A DNA stretch of 64,000 nucleotides, taken from Actinomadura syzygii. Lineage in GTDB: Bacteria; Actinomycetota; Actinomycetes; Streptosporangiales; Streptosporangiaceae. Within the stretch, counting starts at the first letter, position 1, and each line of letters opens with the position of its first letter. The DNA lies in contig NZ_VSFF01000002.1 in assembly GCF_008085905.1 (NCBI RefSeq), positions 186,001 through 250,000 of the forward strand, read 5' to 3'. Below are positions 25,327-34,268 of this stretch, piece by piece. Both the position numbers and the translations under genes were made by a program. Under the pieces are notes generated by a model. That model searched no databases. It was not told the origin of the DNA and was given only the letters and a program-made list of their open reading frames with translations.

Positions 25327-25708
25327 GAGAATCGCCTCCATGGGATTCCTCGGGAGCGGCGGCCGGGAAAGGCCGCCGAGAAAGCATGCAGGTCAGGGCG
25401 GACCGGGAGGGCCGCCGAATGGTCGGGAGCAAGACGGTCACGGCTCGGCGCCAGGCGGAATGGCGGGGGTCGGCGCAATGGCCGGAAGAGGATTGTGTCC
25501 GCCGGGTGGAGCGAGGGGATTTGTGATCTTGTGTCCGTCCTTCGCCGCCTAGGATCCACCGCGAACTATCGGCAGATCAACTCTTGACAAATTGTGGTCA
25601 ATATGACGCGCGTGCTTGTCATGGCCCGGAGCATCGCGTCCGCCGCCGAGGCCGGATCCGGACGCGGCCGGCGGGGCGGCGCGCACCAGGACGAGAGAGA
25701 GGGAGACC
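25327..25708. other. Divergent promoter region, no gene
   Basis: These 382 bases separate the propeller gene (-) from the hydroxysteroid dehydrogenase gene (+). Visible structures are a hairpin at 25357-25378 (8-bp stem, GGGAAA loop) in the propeller leader and an AT-rich inverted repeat at 25584-25601. No convincing reading frame is seen. Confidence 0.6.
25584..25601. promoter_or_regulatory. Inverted repeat TTGAC-N8-GTCAA
   Basis: TTGAC (25584-25588) and GTCAA (25597-25601) flank an 8-base AT-rich spacer about 110 bases before the SDR start. It is the only AT-rich patch in the region and a likely operator or promoter part. Confidence 0.4.
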
Positions 25709-26488
25709 ATGACGGCTCGCACGATCGCGGTCAGCGGCAGCGCGTCCGGCATCGGGAGGGCGCTCGCCGCGCTCCTCCGCGGCCAGGGCGACCGCGTCAT
25801 CGGCGTCGACCTGCGCGACGCCGACGTGACCGCCGACCTGAGCGTCCCCGAAGGACGGTCGAGGGCGGTCGCGGAAACTCTGGAAATATGCGGCGGCGTC
25901 CTGGACGCCGTCGTCGCCGGCGCCGGGGTCTCGCATTTCACCGACCTCACCGTCAAGGTCAACTACTTCGGCGCGGTCGCGCTGCTGGACGGCCTCCGCC
26001 CCGCCCTCGCCCGCGCCGGAAACCCGCGCGCCGCCGTCGTCGGCTCGATCTCCGGGACGCAGCCCGTGGACGACGCCGTCGTCCGCGCCTGCCTGGACGG
26101 CGACGAGCCCGCCGCGCTGCGGGCGGCGGCGAAGGTCGTCGAGGCCGGGGCGGGGCACACGCTGTACCCGTCGTCGAAGGCGGCGGTCGCGCGATGGCTC
26201 CGCCGCGCCTGCGTCACGCCCGAGTGGGCGGGCCGCGGCATCCCGCTGAACGCGGTCGCGCCGGGCGTCGTCCGGACGCCGATGAGCGCCGCCCTGTTCG
26301 AGGACGAGCGCATGCTGAAGGCGATGAACGACGCCGTCCCGATGCCGCTGAACGGCTACGCCGACCCGGAGGTGATCGCCGAGGCGCTGCGCTGGCTCGT
26401 CGCCCCGGCGAACACCCACATGACGGGCCAGATCGTCTACGTCGACGGCGGCGCGGAGGCGACCCTCCGCGGCCCCGAGGTCTTCTAG
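25709..26488 (+). CDS. 3-alpha-hydroxysteroid dehydrogenase-like SDR
   Basis: This 259-residue SDR has the cofactor motif SGSASGIGRAL, the DxxDVTADLSxxEGR segment, VKVNYFGAVALLDGL and catalytic YPSSK. It resembles the 3-alpha-HSD/carbonyl reductase of Comamonas, including the odd short stretch that replaces the usual NAG motif (VAGAGVS). It would interconvert 3-hydroxy and 3-keto steroids using NAD. GAGGGAGACC precedes the start. It ends convergently on the next SDR with a 4-base overlap. Confidence 0.75.
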   Translation: MTARTIAVSGSASGIGRALAALLRGQGDRVIGVDLRDADVTADLSVPEGRSRAVAETLEICGGVLDAVVAGAGVSHFTDLTVKVNYFGAVALLDGLRPALARAGNPRAAVVGSISGTQPVDDAVVRACLDGDEPAALRAAAKVVEAGAGHTLYPSSKAAVARWLRRACVTPEWAGRGIPLNAVAPGVVRTPMSAALFEDERMLKAMNDAVPMPLNGYADPEVIAEALRWLVAPANTHMTGQIVYVDGGAEATLRGPEVF

Positions 26489-27393
26489 ACGGTGCCGGTC
26501 TCGTCGAGTGCGGCGACGCTGTACGCGGCGTAGGTCCGGTGCGCGTCGCGTCCGTCGAAATAGGGGGTGAGCTGCTCGCCGAGCTCCTCCGCGGAGAACA
26601 CCCCGGAGGCCGCGGTGAACTTCCGCTCGACGGTCGGCGCGGCCATCAGCGCGACCATGTCGCCGTAGACGACGAACACCTGCCCGCTGATCTTCTCGGC
26701 GGCCGGGGACGCGAGGTAGGCCACGAACGTCCCGACCCGCTCGGGCGCCATCGCGTCGAGCCCGCCCGGGGACGTCCCCTCGCCGAACGACGCCTCGGTC
26801 ATCGCCGTCCGGGCGCGCGGGCAGATCGCGTTCGCGCGCACCCCGTACCGCGCGAGGCCCGCCGACGTGGACAGGGTCAGCGCCACGATCCCGGCCTTCG
26901 CCGCCGAGTAGTTCGGCTGCCCGGCCGACCCGAACAGGAACGCCTCCGACGCGGTGTTGACCACCCGCCCGTAGACCGGCCCTCCGGCGGCCTTGCTGGC
27001 AGCCCGCCAGTACGCGGCGGCGGCGCGGGACACGGCCGCGTGCCCCTTCAGATGGACGTGGATCACGTCGTCCCAGTCCCGCTCCGACAGGTTGAACAGC
27101 ATCTTGTCGCGCAGCACGCCCGCGTTGTTGACGACCACGTCCAGGGAGCCGAACGTGTCGACGGCGGCGGACACCAGCGCCTCGCCCGTCGTCCAGTCGC
27201 CGACGTCGCCCTTCACCGCGACGGCCCGTCCGCCCGCCTTCACGATCTCGGCGGCGACGTCGTCCGCCGCCGGGCCCGTGTCGTTGACGACGACGGCGGC
27301 GCCCCGCGCGGCGAGCGCGAGCGCCTCGGCGCGGCCGAGCCCGGCGCCCGCACCGGTGACGACGGCGGCGCGGCCAGCGAGCGAGAGGTTCAT
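26485..27393 (-). CDS. MFE-2/17-beta-HSD4-like SDR, probable hydroxyacyl-CoA dehydrogenase
   Basis: This 302-residue SDR has TGAGAGLGRAEALALAARGAAVVVND, the hallmark N-terminus of the peroxisomal multifunctional enzyme type 2 group. It also has NNAGVLRDKMLF, which is typical of the same group, and catalytic YSAAK. Bacterial members such as ChsB1/Hsd4A oxidise the side-chain 3-hydroxyacyl-CoA of sterols. The start at 27393 follows GGAGGA. A near-perfect KstR-type site lies 43-58 bases upstream. Confidence 0.75.
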   Translation of the reverse strand: MNLSLAGRAAVVTGAGAGLGRAEALALAARGAAVVVNDTGPAADDVAAEIVKAGGRAVAVKGDVGDWTTGEALVSAAVDTFGSLDVVVNNAGVLRDKMLFNLSERDWDDVIHVHLKGHAAVSRAAAAYWRAASKAAGGPVYGRVVNTASEAFLFGSAGQPNYSAAKAGIVALTLSTSAGLARYGVRANAICPRARTAMTEASFGEGTSPGGLDAMAPERVGTFVAYLASPAAEKISGQVFVVYGDMVALMAAPTVERKFTAASGVFSAEELGEQLTPYFDGRDAHRTYAAYSVAALDETGTV

Positions 27394-27435
27394 CGGGTCC
27401 TCCGGATCGAGATGCATGATGAGGTCCGACGGACG

Positions 27436-27451
27436 CTAGTACGTGTTCTAG
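27436..27451. promoter_or_regulatory. KstR-type operator
   Basis: CTAGTACGTGTTCTAG is a near-perfect palindrome. Read on the minus strand it gives TAGAACACGTACTA, which fits the published KstR consensus TnnAACnnGTTnnA with a single mismatch in the conserved bases. It lies just before the MFE-2-like SDR gene. Confidence 0.6.
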
Positions 27452-27466
27452 TTCGGGGTCGGGCCC

Positions 27467-27483
27467 GTCCCGCTGAGCGGTCG
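27467..27483 (+). promoter_or_regulatory. Steroid-cluster 17-bp motif, site 4
   Basis: GTCCCGCTGAGCGGTCG lies 16 bases from the KstR-type site, between the MFE-2-like SDR (-) and the permease gene (+). The left 14 bases match site 5 exactly. Confidence 0.45.
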
Positions 27484-27687
27484 GCCCCGCGCCGGACGGA
27501 CGGACGTCGGCCAAGGTCCGGCCAAGATTGCGGCGGACGATGTCCGCCCCTCGCCGGACGAGGTTTGCGGCGCGCCGCCGCGCGCATAGTCGGCGGGAAC
27601 GCTCCGTCCCCGCCAACCGGAAAGTCTGGAATGTCCACCGAATGCGCGTGACAGGCGAGAACCAGGCCCGCGAAACGGACGCCCGCC

Positions 27688-29580
27688 TTGCCGAAGGCTG
27701 ACCCCCGCCCGGACACGGCACGGACGACCGACCCGTCCCGCGCCCTCCTGCCCGCACGCCACCCGCTCGCCGGACGCCGCCGCCCGAAACTGCAACTCCG
27801 GCACGGCGAGGGGGACCGGCACCACCTGACCAGCGTGCAGGGCCTGGTCGCGCTGTCCCTGGACGCGCTCAGCTCCGTCGCCTACGGGCCGGAGGCCATC
27901 GCGCTCGTGCTGGTCGCCGCCGGGACGTCCCGCGTCCGGCTCACGCTGCCCGTCACGCTGGCCATCGTCGCGCTGCTGACCGTGCTCGTCGTGTCGTACC
28001 GGCAGGTCATCGCCGTCCACCCGGACGGCGGCGGCTCCTACGCGGTCGCCCGCGACGACCTCGGCCCCCGCGCCGGAGTCCTCGCCGCCGCCGCGCTCGT
28101 GATCGACTACGTCCTCACCGTCGCGGTCAGCCTCGCGGCGGGCGCCGCCACCCTCGCCTCCGCCTTCCCCGCGCTGCTGCCCTACCTGCTGGAGACGTCG
28201 CTCGCGGTGCTCGTCGTCCTGACCGCCGTGAACCTGTACGGGATCGCCGACAGCGCCCGCGTGCTGATGCTGCCGACCCTGCTGTTCATCGTGACGATCC
28301 TCGGCATCGTCGCGGTCGGCCTCGCCCGCACCCACCCCGCCGCGACGGTCGGCTCCGGTGTCGTGTCGCACGCGGACGAGGCGCTCGGCCTGATGCTGCT
28401 CCTCAGGGCGTTCGCGGCCGGGTGCACCGCGCTGACCGGCGTGGAGGCGATCGCCAACGGCGTCCCGATGTTCCGGCGTCCGCGCGTCGCGCACGCGCAG
28501 CGCACCGAGCTGATGCTCGGCGCGCTGCTCGGCGTCATGCTCGTCGGGCTGGCGCTGCTGATCCGCCGCGACACCGTCGTCCCACGGGACGGCGTGACGA
28601 TCCTCGCCCAGCTCACCGCCGGGGCCTTCGGCTCGGGTCGGACGTACCAGGCGGCGAGCGTCATCGTCGCGATCGCCCTCACCCTCGCCGCCAACACGAG
28701 CTTCGGCGGACTGCCCGTCCTGCTCAGCCTCCTGGCCAAGGACCGCAGGCTGCCACACCTTTTCGCGCTGCGCGGCGAACGTCCCGTGCACCGGTACGGG
28801 GTGCTGGCGGTGGCCGTCGCCGCCGGGCTCCTGCTCATCGCCGTGAACGCCCGGACGAACCGCCTGCTCCCGCTGTTCGCCGTCGGAGTGTTCACCGGCT
28901 TCACGATCAGCCAGATCGGCTTGGTGACGCACTGGGCCCGCGTCCGCCCGCCCCGCTGGGCCGGGACGGCGCTGCTGAACGGCACGGGCGCGGCCCTCAC
29001 CGCCGTCGCGACCCTCGTCCTCCTGGTCACGAAGTTCACCGAGGGCGCGTGGGTCGTGGTGGTCGTCGTGCCGCTGCTGATCGCGCTGTTCACCCGCATC
29101 CGGCACTACTACGACGGGATGGCGCGCGAACTGCACCTCGGCACGCTCCCGGACCGCCGCCCGGAGCCGTCCCCGGCTGGACGCCTGGTGATCGTCGCGC
29201 TGCAACGCTTCGGCGCGATGACCGGCCCCGCGCTGAGCGCCGCGCTCAGCCTCGGCGAGGAGACGATCGCGGTCATCGTCTCCACGGACGAGACGGACGC
29301 CCGCACCCTCCGCGACCAGTGGGAACGCTGGAATCCCGGCGTCCGCCTGGAGATCGTCCCCAGCCCCCGCGAGACGCGCATCCGCCCGCTCCTGGAGTAC
29401 ATAGCGCGAACCGCCGCGCAGGAGGACCGGCCGCTGCTGGTGCTCGTCCCGACCGTCCGCTCGACCCGTCCCCGCTACCGGTTCCTCTACGACCAGGGCG
29501 GGATCCTGTTGGCGGAGTCCGTGCGCGAACACGTCCCCGGCGCCCTCGTCTGCGTGATGCCCTGCCGCATCGACACCTGA
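27688..29580 (+). CDS. KimA-like APC-superfamily permease, probable potassium importer
   Basis: 630 residues. About a dozen membrane segments lie between residues 50 and 475, then a cytosolic domain of about 150 residues. LSLDALSSVAYGPEAIALV, YRQVIAVHPDGGGSYAVA and LTGVEAIANGVP are near-signature segments of the KimA potassium/proton symporter family. The only in-frame start before the conserved region is TTG at 27688, with no clear ribosome site. I found no c-di-AMP (ydaO-type) riboswitch upstream. An amino-acid substrate remains possible. Confidence 0.65.
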   Translation: MPKADPRPDTARTTDPSRALLPARHPLAGRRRPKLQLRHGEGDRHHLTSVQGLVALSLDALSSVAYGPEAIALVLVAAGTSRVRLTLPVTLAIVALLTVLVVSYRQVIAVHPDGGGSYAVARDDLGPRAGVLAAAALVIDYVLTVAVSLAAGAATLASAFPALLPYLLETSLAVLVVLTAVNLYGIADSARVLMLPTLLFIVTILGIVAVGLARTHPAATVGSGVVSHADEALGLMLLLRAFAAGCTALTGVEAIANGVPMFRRPRVAHAQRTELMLGALLGVMLVGLALLIRRDTVVPRDGVTILAQLTAGAFGSGRTYQAASVIVAIALTLAANTSFGGLPVLLSLLAKDRRLPHLFALRGERPVHRYGVLAVAVAAGLLLIAVNARTNRLLPLFAVGVFTGFTISQIGLVTHWARVRPPRWAGTALLNGTGAALTAVATLVLLVTKFTEGAWVVVVVVPLLIALFTRIRHYYDGMARELHLGTLPDRRPEPSPAGRLVIVALQRFGAMTGPALSAALSLGEETIAVIVSTDETDARTLRDQWERWNPGVRLEIVPSPRETRIRPLLEYIARTAAQEDRPLLVLVPTVRSTRPRYRFLYDQGGILLAESVREHVPGALVCVMPCRIDT

Positions 29581-29758
29581 TCACCAGGTAGCCGGATACA
29601 TGCGGTGCTTGGCGCTTCGTTCGTCGGGGGGATGACGGAGGGGCGGGACGCGTCACACTCGGTACCGATGGGGGAGTCACGCCGGGGGGCGATGTGGGGC
29701 GGGGCTGGCGGCGACATGCTTCTTGAAGGTCCAGGGTGTGTTGGCCGAAGGGGTTGTC

Positions 29759-30613
29759 ATGGCTGCTCGTGCGGCGTTGTCTCGGAGTCGCGGGCTCGTC
29801 CCCGCGGTGCTCGTCGTCTTGGTCGCGGCCCTGGGGGTCGCGTTCGTCTTCGTCCCCTGGATGTTGGCGGGTGTGGGACCGGGCGGCGGCTTCGACAGTG
29901 AGCGCGACCTTCGCGGTGCTGTTCGTGAGTCGTTCGTCGCGTACTGGGGGTCGGGCGACCGGGATGTCACTCCGGGACTGGATCGGGTCGTCGACTACTG
30001 GTTCCGCTTCCACCTGGTCAAGGGTGCGATCTCCGCCCTCATGCTGGGGGTGCTGATCGCGCTCGGCGTCATCGTCTGGAAGGCGTTCGTGAGGGCCGAC
30101 GCTCTGGGAGCGGGGAAGCGGGCCGCTCTCGCCTCGGCCGGTGTCGTCGTCTCATTGGGGGCGGTGTTCTCGCTGGCGGCGCTTATGGCCAATGTCCAGG
30201 GCCTGGTCGCGCCGCTCTCGTCGCTGATGCCGATGCTGATGTCCGGCGGCGAGGCCGACCCGGCGCTCACCAGCACGTTGGGCCAGGTCCGCGGGCAGTT
30301 GGCCGCCTCGCCGGGCGCGGGCGGGCACTCGCCCGCACTCGACATGCTGATCGACGACTTCGCCCGCTACCACGCGGCGATGGCCGTGATCGCCGCGACC
30401 GTCCTGGCCGCCTTCATCGCCGCCAGCGTCGCACTGTGGAGAGGATTCGCCAGGACCGACCGGTCGGGCCGACGGGCCAGGCGCGTCCTCGCCTCATTCG
30501 GCGCGCTGACCGTGCTGCTGTCACTGGCCCTGATCGTCGTCACCGTGGCGAACACCTACACCGCGGGCCACTCCGCCCCCGCCCTCCAAGCCTTCTTCGA
30601 CGGCTCCTGGTAA
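29759..30613 (+). CDS. Integral membrane protein of unknown function
   Basis: 284 residues with about five hydrophobic segments: residues 11-35 with FVFVPWM, then near 95-115, 130-155, 210-235 and 250-275. A conserved-looking FARYHAAMAV stretch precedes the fourth. The start at 29759 was chosen over an upstream TTG because AAGGGG sits at a good distance. No family is recognised. A strong terminator follows. Confidence 0.65.
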   Translation: MAARAALSRSRGLVPAVLVVLVAALGVAFVFVPWMLAGVGPGGGFDSERDLRGAVRESFVAYWGSGDRDVTPGLDRVVDYWFRFHLVKGAISALMLGVLIALGVIVWKAFVRADALGAGKRAALASAGVVVSLGAVFSLAALMANVQGLVAPLSSLMPMLMSGGEADPALTSTLGQVRGQLAASPGAGGHSPALDMLIDDFARYHAAMAVIAATVLAAFIAASVALWRGFARTDRSGRRARRVLASFGALTVLLSLALIVVTVANTYTAGHSAPALQAFFDGSW

Positions 30614-30614
30614 C

Positions 30615-30657
30615 CACCCGAACAGCCCTGCTCCGGTGATCACGGGCTGTTCGGGTG
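30615..30657. terminator. Strong bidirectional terminator
   Basis: A perfect 14-bp stem (30615-30628 with 30644-30657) with a 15-base loop starts one base after the stop of the membrane protein gene and serves the convergent AraC gene as well. Confidence 0.8.
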
Positions 30658-30677
30658 ACGTCCGGGAACGAGGCGCG

Positions 30678-31556
30678 CTACAAGCCTTTCGGGCGCTTAC
30701 GCGTTTCCGGTGGGGTGGGCCAGGCGAATTCGTCTACTGCCAGCCACAGTTCGCCGGCCACGTTCGCCGGGGTCGCGCCGGTGAAGGCGACGACGTCGCG
30801 GTGCAGATGGGATTGGTCGGCGTAGCCGGTCTCCGCCGCGACTCGCGCCGCGTCCTCGCCCTTCGCGAGGCGGTGTGCGGCGTGGTCGAAGCGGACCAGT
30901 GTCGCGGCGCGCTTCGGTGGCAGTCCGATCTGCGAACGGAACCGCGACCACAGGCGCTTGCGGCTCCATCCGACCTCGGCGGCCAGGCCGTCCACCCTGG
31001 TCAGGCCGCGTCCGGCGACGATGCGCCGCCACGCCCACGCGACCTCCGGGTCCACGGACGGCCGCGTGCGGCGGCGGGCGAGGAAGGCGTCTGTCAGCGC
31101 GAAACGCTCCGGCCAGGACGATGCGGCGTCCAGCCGTTCGCGGATCCGGGACGCCTCCCGACCCCATAGTTCGTCGAGTCCGACTACCGCGCCGGACAAC
31201 TCGGCGGGGGAGACGCCGAGGATCGTGCCCGCGACCAGCGGGGACAGCCGCACCTGCACCGCCTCGAACCGCTCGCCCCGCACCCACGGCGTTCCGGATC
31301 CGAAGCCGAGCCCGGCGGCGACGCTGCCCCGCAGCCGCCGCCCGGCCGGATCGTCCACGAGGAGCGCGCCCGCGCCGAACTCCAAGGCCAGCGACACGGA
31401 CGGATGCGGAACCGCCCGGTGGGCCGCCGCCGACACGCCCCGGTCCCGGAATCCGGCCATGCTGACACCGGATATCCGGCTCGGCTGTTTCGGACGCGCG
31501 ACGTCCCACACCGCCGAGTCGTACCGTTCATGCAGCTTGGGCGGCATGCGCCCCAT
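30678..31556 (-). CDS. AraC-family transcriptional regulator
   Basis: 292 residues. The C-terminal 100 residues hold the two AraC helix-turn-helix motifs: GLAAEVGWSRKRLWSRFRSQ and VAAETGYADQSHLHRDVVAF. The N-terminal domain is of the type found in many actinomycete AraC proteins and probably binds a small ligand. It is divergent from an exported alpha/beta hydrolase gene across only 71 bases, so that gene is the likely target. Confidence 0.8.
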   Translation of the reverse strand: MGRMPPKLHERYDSAVWDVARPKQPSRISGVSMAGFRDRGVSAAAHRAVPHPSVSLALEFGAGALLVDDPAGRRLRGSVAAGLGFGSGTPWVRGERFEAVQVRLSPLVAGTILGVSPAELSGAVVGLDELWGREASRIRERLDAASSWPERFALTDAFLARRRTRPSVDPEVAWAWRRIVAGRGLTRVDGLAAEVGWSRKRLWSRFRSQIGLPPKRAATLVRFDHAAHRLAKGEDAARVAAETGYADQSHLHRDVVAFTGATPANVAGELWLAVDEFAWPTPPETRKRPKGL

Positions 31557-31627
31557 GCTAGGCGGGGCCGGGAACGCCGGAACATTCGTTCAAGCCACCG
31601 GCCGGACAAGACGGCGACAGTGGCGCC

Positions 31628-32557
31628 ATGACTACCTGGAAAAGGCGCGTCGTCATCGCCTCGGCCGTCCTCGTCGTGGTGGCCGGGCTCCTCGCGGGGA
31701 ACGCGGTCGCGGTATCGCGGCAGGACGTCGGGGCCACGGGCGAGGCACTGTCCCTTCCCGGCGGGAGTGTCTTCGTTCGGCAGGACGGGCCCCGCGACGC
31801 ACCCGCGCTTGTCCTGATCCACGGGCTCGGCGGGTCGACCCGCTGGTGGGACGCGGTCGTCCCGCTGCTGGCGAAGTCGCATCGCGTCGTCCGGATCGAC
31901 CTGCTCGGGTTCGGAAGGTCGGCCAAGCCGTCCGGCGACGGCTACGCGGTCGGCGAGCAGGCGCAGCGGGTCGGCGTCGCGCTGGACCGGCTCGGCGTCC
32001 GGCGCGCCATCGTGGTCGGCCACTCGACCGGCGGCTCGGTCGCCACCGCCCTCGCCGAACGCCGCCCCGACCTCGTGTCCGCGCTCGCGCTCATCGACTC
32101 CGGTCCCCGCCTGGACGCCTTCATCTCGGACGGGTTCGTCGGAAACCTGCTGTTCGTCCCCGGCGTCGGGCAACTGCTGTGGCGGTTCCGCACCGACGGG
32201 GTCGTCCGGCGGAGCCTGGGAACGGCGTTCAGCCGTCCCGGCTACGAGATCCCCCGCGCGCTCATGGACGACGTCCGCGCCACGACCTACCACTCGCTCA
32301 CCGCCACCTCGCGGGAGGCCGAGCATTACCTGGACGAGCGTCCGCTGCCCGATCGCCTGGCACCGCTCGGCAAGCCCCTGCTGGTCATCTTCGGGCAGGA
32401 CGACCGGCGCTGGCGCGCGTCGTCCGCCGCCGACTACCGGGCCGTTCCGGGCGCGACGATCGAGCTGATGCCCGGAATCGGGCACTCGCCCATGCTGGAG
32501 GACCCGCCGCGCACCGCCGCGTCCCTCCTGAAATTCGCCGCGTCCCACCCCGCGTAG
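31628..32557 (+). CDS. Membrane-anchored or exported alpha/beta hydrolase
   Basis: 309 residues with an N-terminal hydrophobic segment (about 8-28, after WKRR) that acts as signal or anchor. The fold shows HGLGGS (oxyanion), GHSTGG (nucleophile Ser), GQDDRRW (Asp) and GIGHSP (His). The substrate is unknown. It is probably controlled by the divergent AraC regulator. Confidence 0.75.
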   Translation: MTTWKRRVVIASAVLVVVAGLLAGNAVAVSRQDVGATGEALSLPGGSVFVRQDGPRDAPALVLIHGLGGSTRWWDAVVPLLAKSHRVVRIDLLGFGRSAKPSGDGYAVGEQAQRVGVALDRLGVRRAIVVGHSTGGSVATALAERRPDLVSALALIDSGPRLDAFISDGFVGNLLFVPGVGQLLWRFRTDGVVRRSLGTAFSRPGYEIPRALMDDVRATTYHSLTATSREAEHYLDERPLPDRLAPLGKPLLVIFGQDDRRWRASSAADYRAVPGATIELMPGIGHSPMLEDPPRTAASLLKFAASHPA

Positions 32558-32694
32558 CCCGTGTGCCAGCGTCTGCGGCGACTTCTCACCGTAGGGTTTC
32601 CGCCCTCGCTTTCCAGCCTCCTCGGTGACACAGGAAGGTGGAAGTCACACCTTCTCCTGATAAGGGGTGTGATGATGGGGCACCCGACTGGAGC

Positions 32695-32790
32695 ATGGTG
32701 TCGGCGCGCTTGGGACTGCTCGCGGCGGTGGCCGTCGCCATGGGCCTGCTGTCCACGCGCGCCTTTCACACCTACCGAACGTCCGCGTGA
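32695..32790 (+). CDS. Possible 31-residue membrane peptide
   Basis: ATG at 32695 opens a frame with one hydrophobic helix (LGLLAAVAVAMGLLS) and a short polar tail. It ends one base before the stop of the convergent DHFR-like gene. The ribosome site is weak (GGAG close to the start), so this is only a possibility. Confidence 0.2.
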   Translation: MVSARLGLLAAVAVAMGLLSTRAFHTYRTSA

Positions 32791-33417
32791 TCAGACGAAG
32801 GCGCTCAGACCCTCGTATTCGCCCTGTTGCGCCCGGCCGGTCGTCTCGTATTCGAGGAGCAGCAGACCGTTCGGCGTCGCCTCATGCCGGACGAGCCGCA
32901 GCCCGGACGGGGCGCCCGCACCGGACAGCAGCCGCCGTCCGCCGCGCAGCACCGTCGGCGCGACGACGAGCCGCAACACGTCGACCAGGCCCGCTTCCAG
33001 GAGCGTGTCGGCCAGGCGGGCGCTGCCGTGGACCTGGATCTCCCGCCCCGGCCGCGTCTTGAGCTCGGCGACCGTCTGGACCGGGTCTCCGGCGAGGACG
33101 GTCGTCGGGTGCCAGGACCCCTCGGTGAGCGTGCTGGTCACGACGTACTTCGGCAGCGTGTTCATGCGCTCGGCGAACGGGTCGGCCGGGTCGGTGATCT
33201 TCGGCCAGTCGCGGGCGAACGCCTCGTAGGTGCGGCGGCCGAGCAGCAGGCCGTCCGCGAGGTCGAGCCAGCCGGACGCGCGCTGGACGAACGTCGCGTC
33301 CATGTGCGGGACGAGCCATCCGCCGCGCGCGAAACCGTCGCTGGTGTCCTCGTCCGGCGAGCCGGGGCCCTGGCTGACCCCGTCGAGCGTGACGAACTGG
33401 CTGACCGTGATCCTCAT
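32791..33417 (-). CDS. Dihydrofolate reductase-fold protein (RibD C-terminal type)
   Basis: This 208-residue protein has MRITVSQFVTLDGVSQGPG, LLLGRRTYEAFARDWP and IQVHGSARLADTLLEAGLVD, the usual pattern of the RibD_C/DHFR-like family. Function in vivo is unknown for this group; NADPH-dependent reduction is likely. It overlaps the upstream SRPBCC gene (ATGA at 33414-33417), forming an ArsR-SRPBCC-DHFR operon that is common in actinomycetes. Confidence 0.8.
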   Translation of the reverse strand: MRITVSQFVTLDGVSQGPGSPDEDTSDGFARGGWLVPHMDATFVQRASGWLDLADGLLLGRRTYEAFARDWPKITDPADPFAERMNTLPKYVVTSTLTEGSWHPTTVLAGDPVQTVAELKTRPGREIQVHGSARLADTLLEAGLVDVLRLVVAPTVLRGGRRLLSGAGAPSGLRLVRHEATPNGLLLLEYETTGRAQQGEYEGLSAFV

Positions 33418-33887
33418 CGTTCCCCCTCGGTGAGTGCGGCGAGCTGGGCGGCGGTCGTGCCCCAGCCGTCCGCGAAGCCGAGCTTCGCGTGCCGGTCGCG
33501 GGACTCCGGGTCGCCGTGCCGGACGAGCATCCGGTACTCGGTGCCGTCCGGGTGGTCGTGCAGCGTGATCGTCGCGGTCATCGCGACGGGCTCCGGGGCG
33601 GCCGGACGCCAGGCGCCGTCGATCGCGTTGGTGAACACGATCCGCTCCAGCTCGTCGACGGCGAGGAAGCAGGCGTCCAGGTGCGGGACGAACTCCGCCG
33701 TCCCGTCCGCGCTGAGCCGCGTCACGAACGCCCCGCCGGGCCGCAGGTCGAGGCGCTCCACCCGGCAGCGGGACGGCGCCGGGACCCACCACCGCTCCAG
33801 CCGGGACGGGTCCGTCCAGGCGCGCCACACGGTCGCGCGCGGCGCGCGGATGACGCGCTCCATGCCGAGGTCGAGATCGGGGTTCAA
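33414..33887 (-). CDS. SRPBCC (AHSA1-type) protein
   Basis: This 157-residue START-like protein has RAPRATVWRAWTDPSRLERWW and LRPGGAF, standard for the AHSA1 group. The start is TTG at 33887, which overlaps the stop of the ArsR gene (TTGA) and has AGGAGGA upstream. It probably binds a hydrophobic ligand. It belongs to the same operon as the ArsR and DHFR-like genes. Confidence 0.8.
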   Translation of the reverse strand: MNPDLDLGMERVIRAPRATVWRAWTDPSRLERWWVPAPSRCRVERLDLRPGGAFVTRLSADGTAEFVPHLDACFLAVDELERIVFTNAIDGAWRPAAPEPVAMTATITLHDHPDGTEYRMLVRHGDPESRDRHAKLGFADGWGTTAAQLAALTEGER

Positions 33888-34216
33888 GGCGTGTCCTCCT
33901 CGGTGACGAACCGTTCGAGGCGGTCGGCGCGCTCCTCCCAGACCCGCCGCTGCTCCGCCAGCCAGTCGTCGACGAGGGCGAGCCGCTCGCGGTTGAGCAC
34001 GCAGGTGCGCACCCGTCCCGACTTCACCGTGCGGATCAGCCCGTTCGATTCGAGCGTCCGCACGTGTTTCAGGAACGAGGGGAGGGTCATCGGGAACTCG
34101 CGCGCGAGGTCGCCGACGCTCGTGGGCCCGTGCCCGAGGCGCCGGACGACGGCCCGCCGGGTCGGGTCGGCGAGCGCGACGAAAACGCCGTCCAGCTCCG
34201 CCGAATACTGTGCCAT
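33884..34216 (-). CDS. ArsR-family transcriptional regulator
   Basis: This 110-residue winged-helix protein has ALADPTRRAVVRRLGHGPTSVGDLA and LPSFLKHVRTLESNGLI. It has no metal-binding Cys pair, like other ArsR proteins linked to AHSA1 genes. No ribosome site precedes Met at 34216, but an AATACT -10 box ends a few bases before it, so the message may be leaderless. An 11-bp perfect inverted repeat lies just upstream. Confidence 0.85.
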   Translation of the reverse strand: MAQYSAELDGVFVALADPTRRAVVRRLGHGPTSVGDLAREFPMTLPSFLKHVRTLESNGLIRTVKSGRVRTCVLNRERLALVDDWLAEQRRVWEERADRLERFVTEEDTP

Positions 34217-34238
34217 GAGGCAAAGTATTGCGGCCATG

Positions 34239-34266
34239 CGATGGTTAGCGCAAGGGCTAACCATCG
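34239..34266. promoter_or_regulatory. ArsR operator (perfect inverted repeat)
   Basis: CGATGGTTAGC (34239-34249) and GCTAACCATCG (34256-34266) are exact reverse complements around a 6-base spacer. The repeat overlaps the -35 region (TTGCGC, 17 bases before CAATAC) of the ArsR operon promoter. It could also end transcription of the gene whose stop is at 34269. Confidence 0.65.
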
Positions 34267-34268
34267 AT

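Noticed and set aside
27430..27687. Possible c-di-AMP (ydaO-type) riboswitch before the KimA-like permease
   Set aside because: The region lacks the conserved blocks of that riboswitch; only the KstR-type site and the 17-bp motif were seen.
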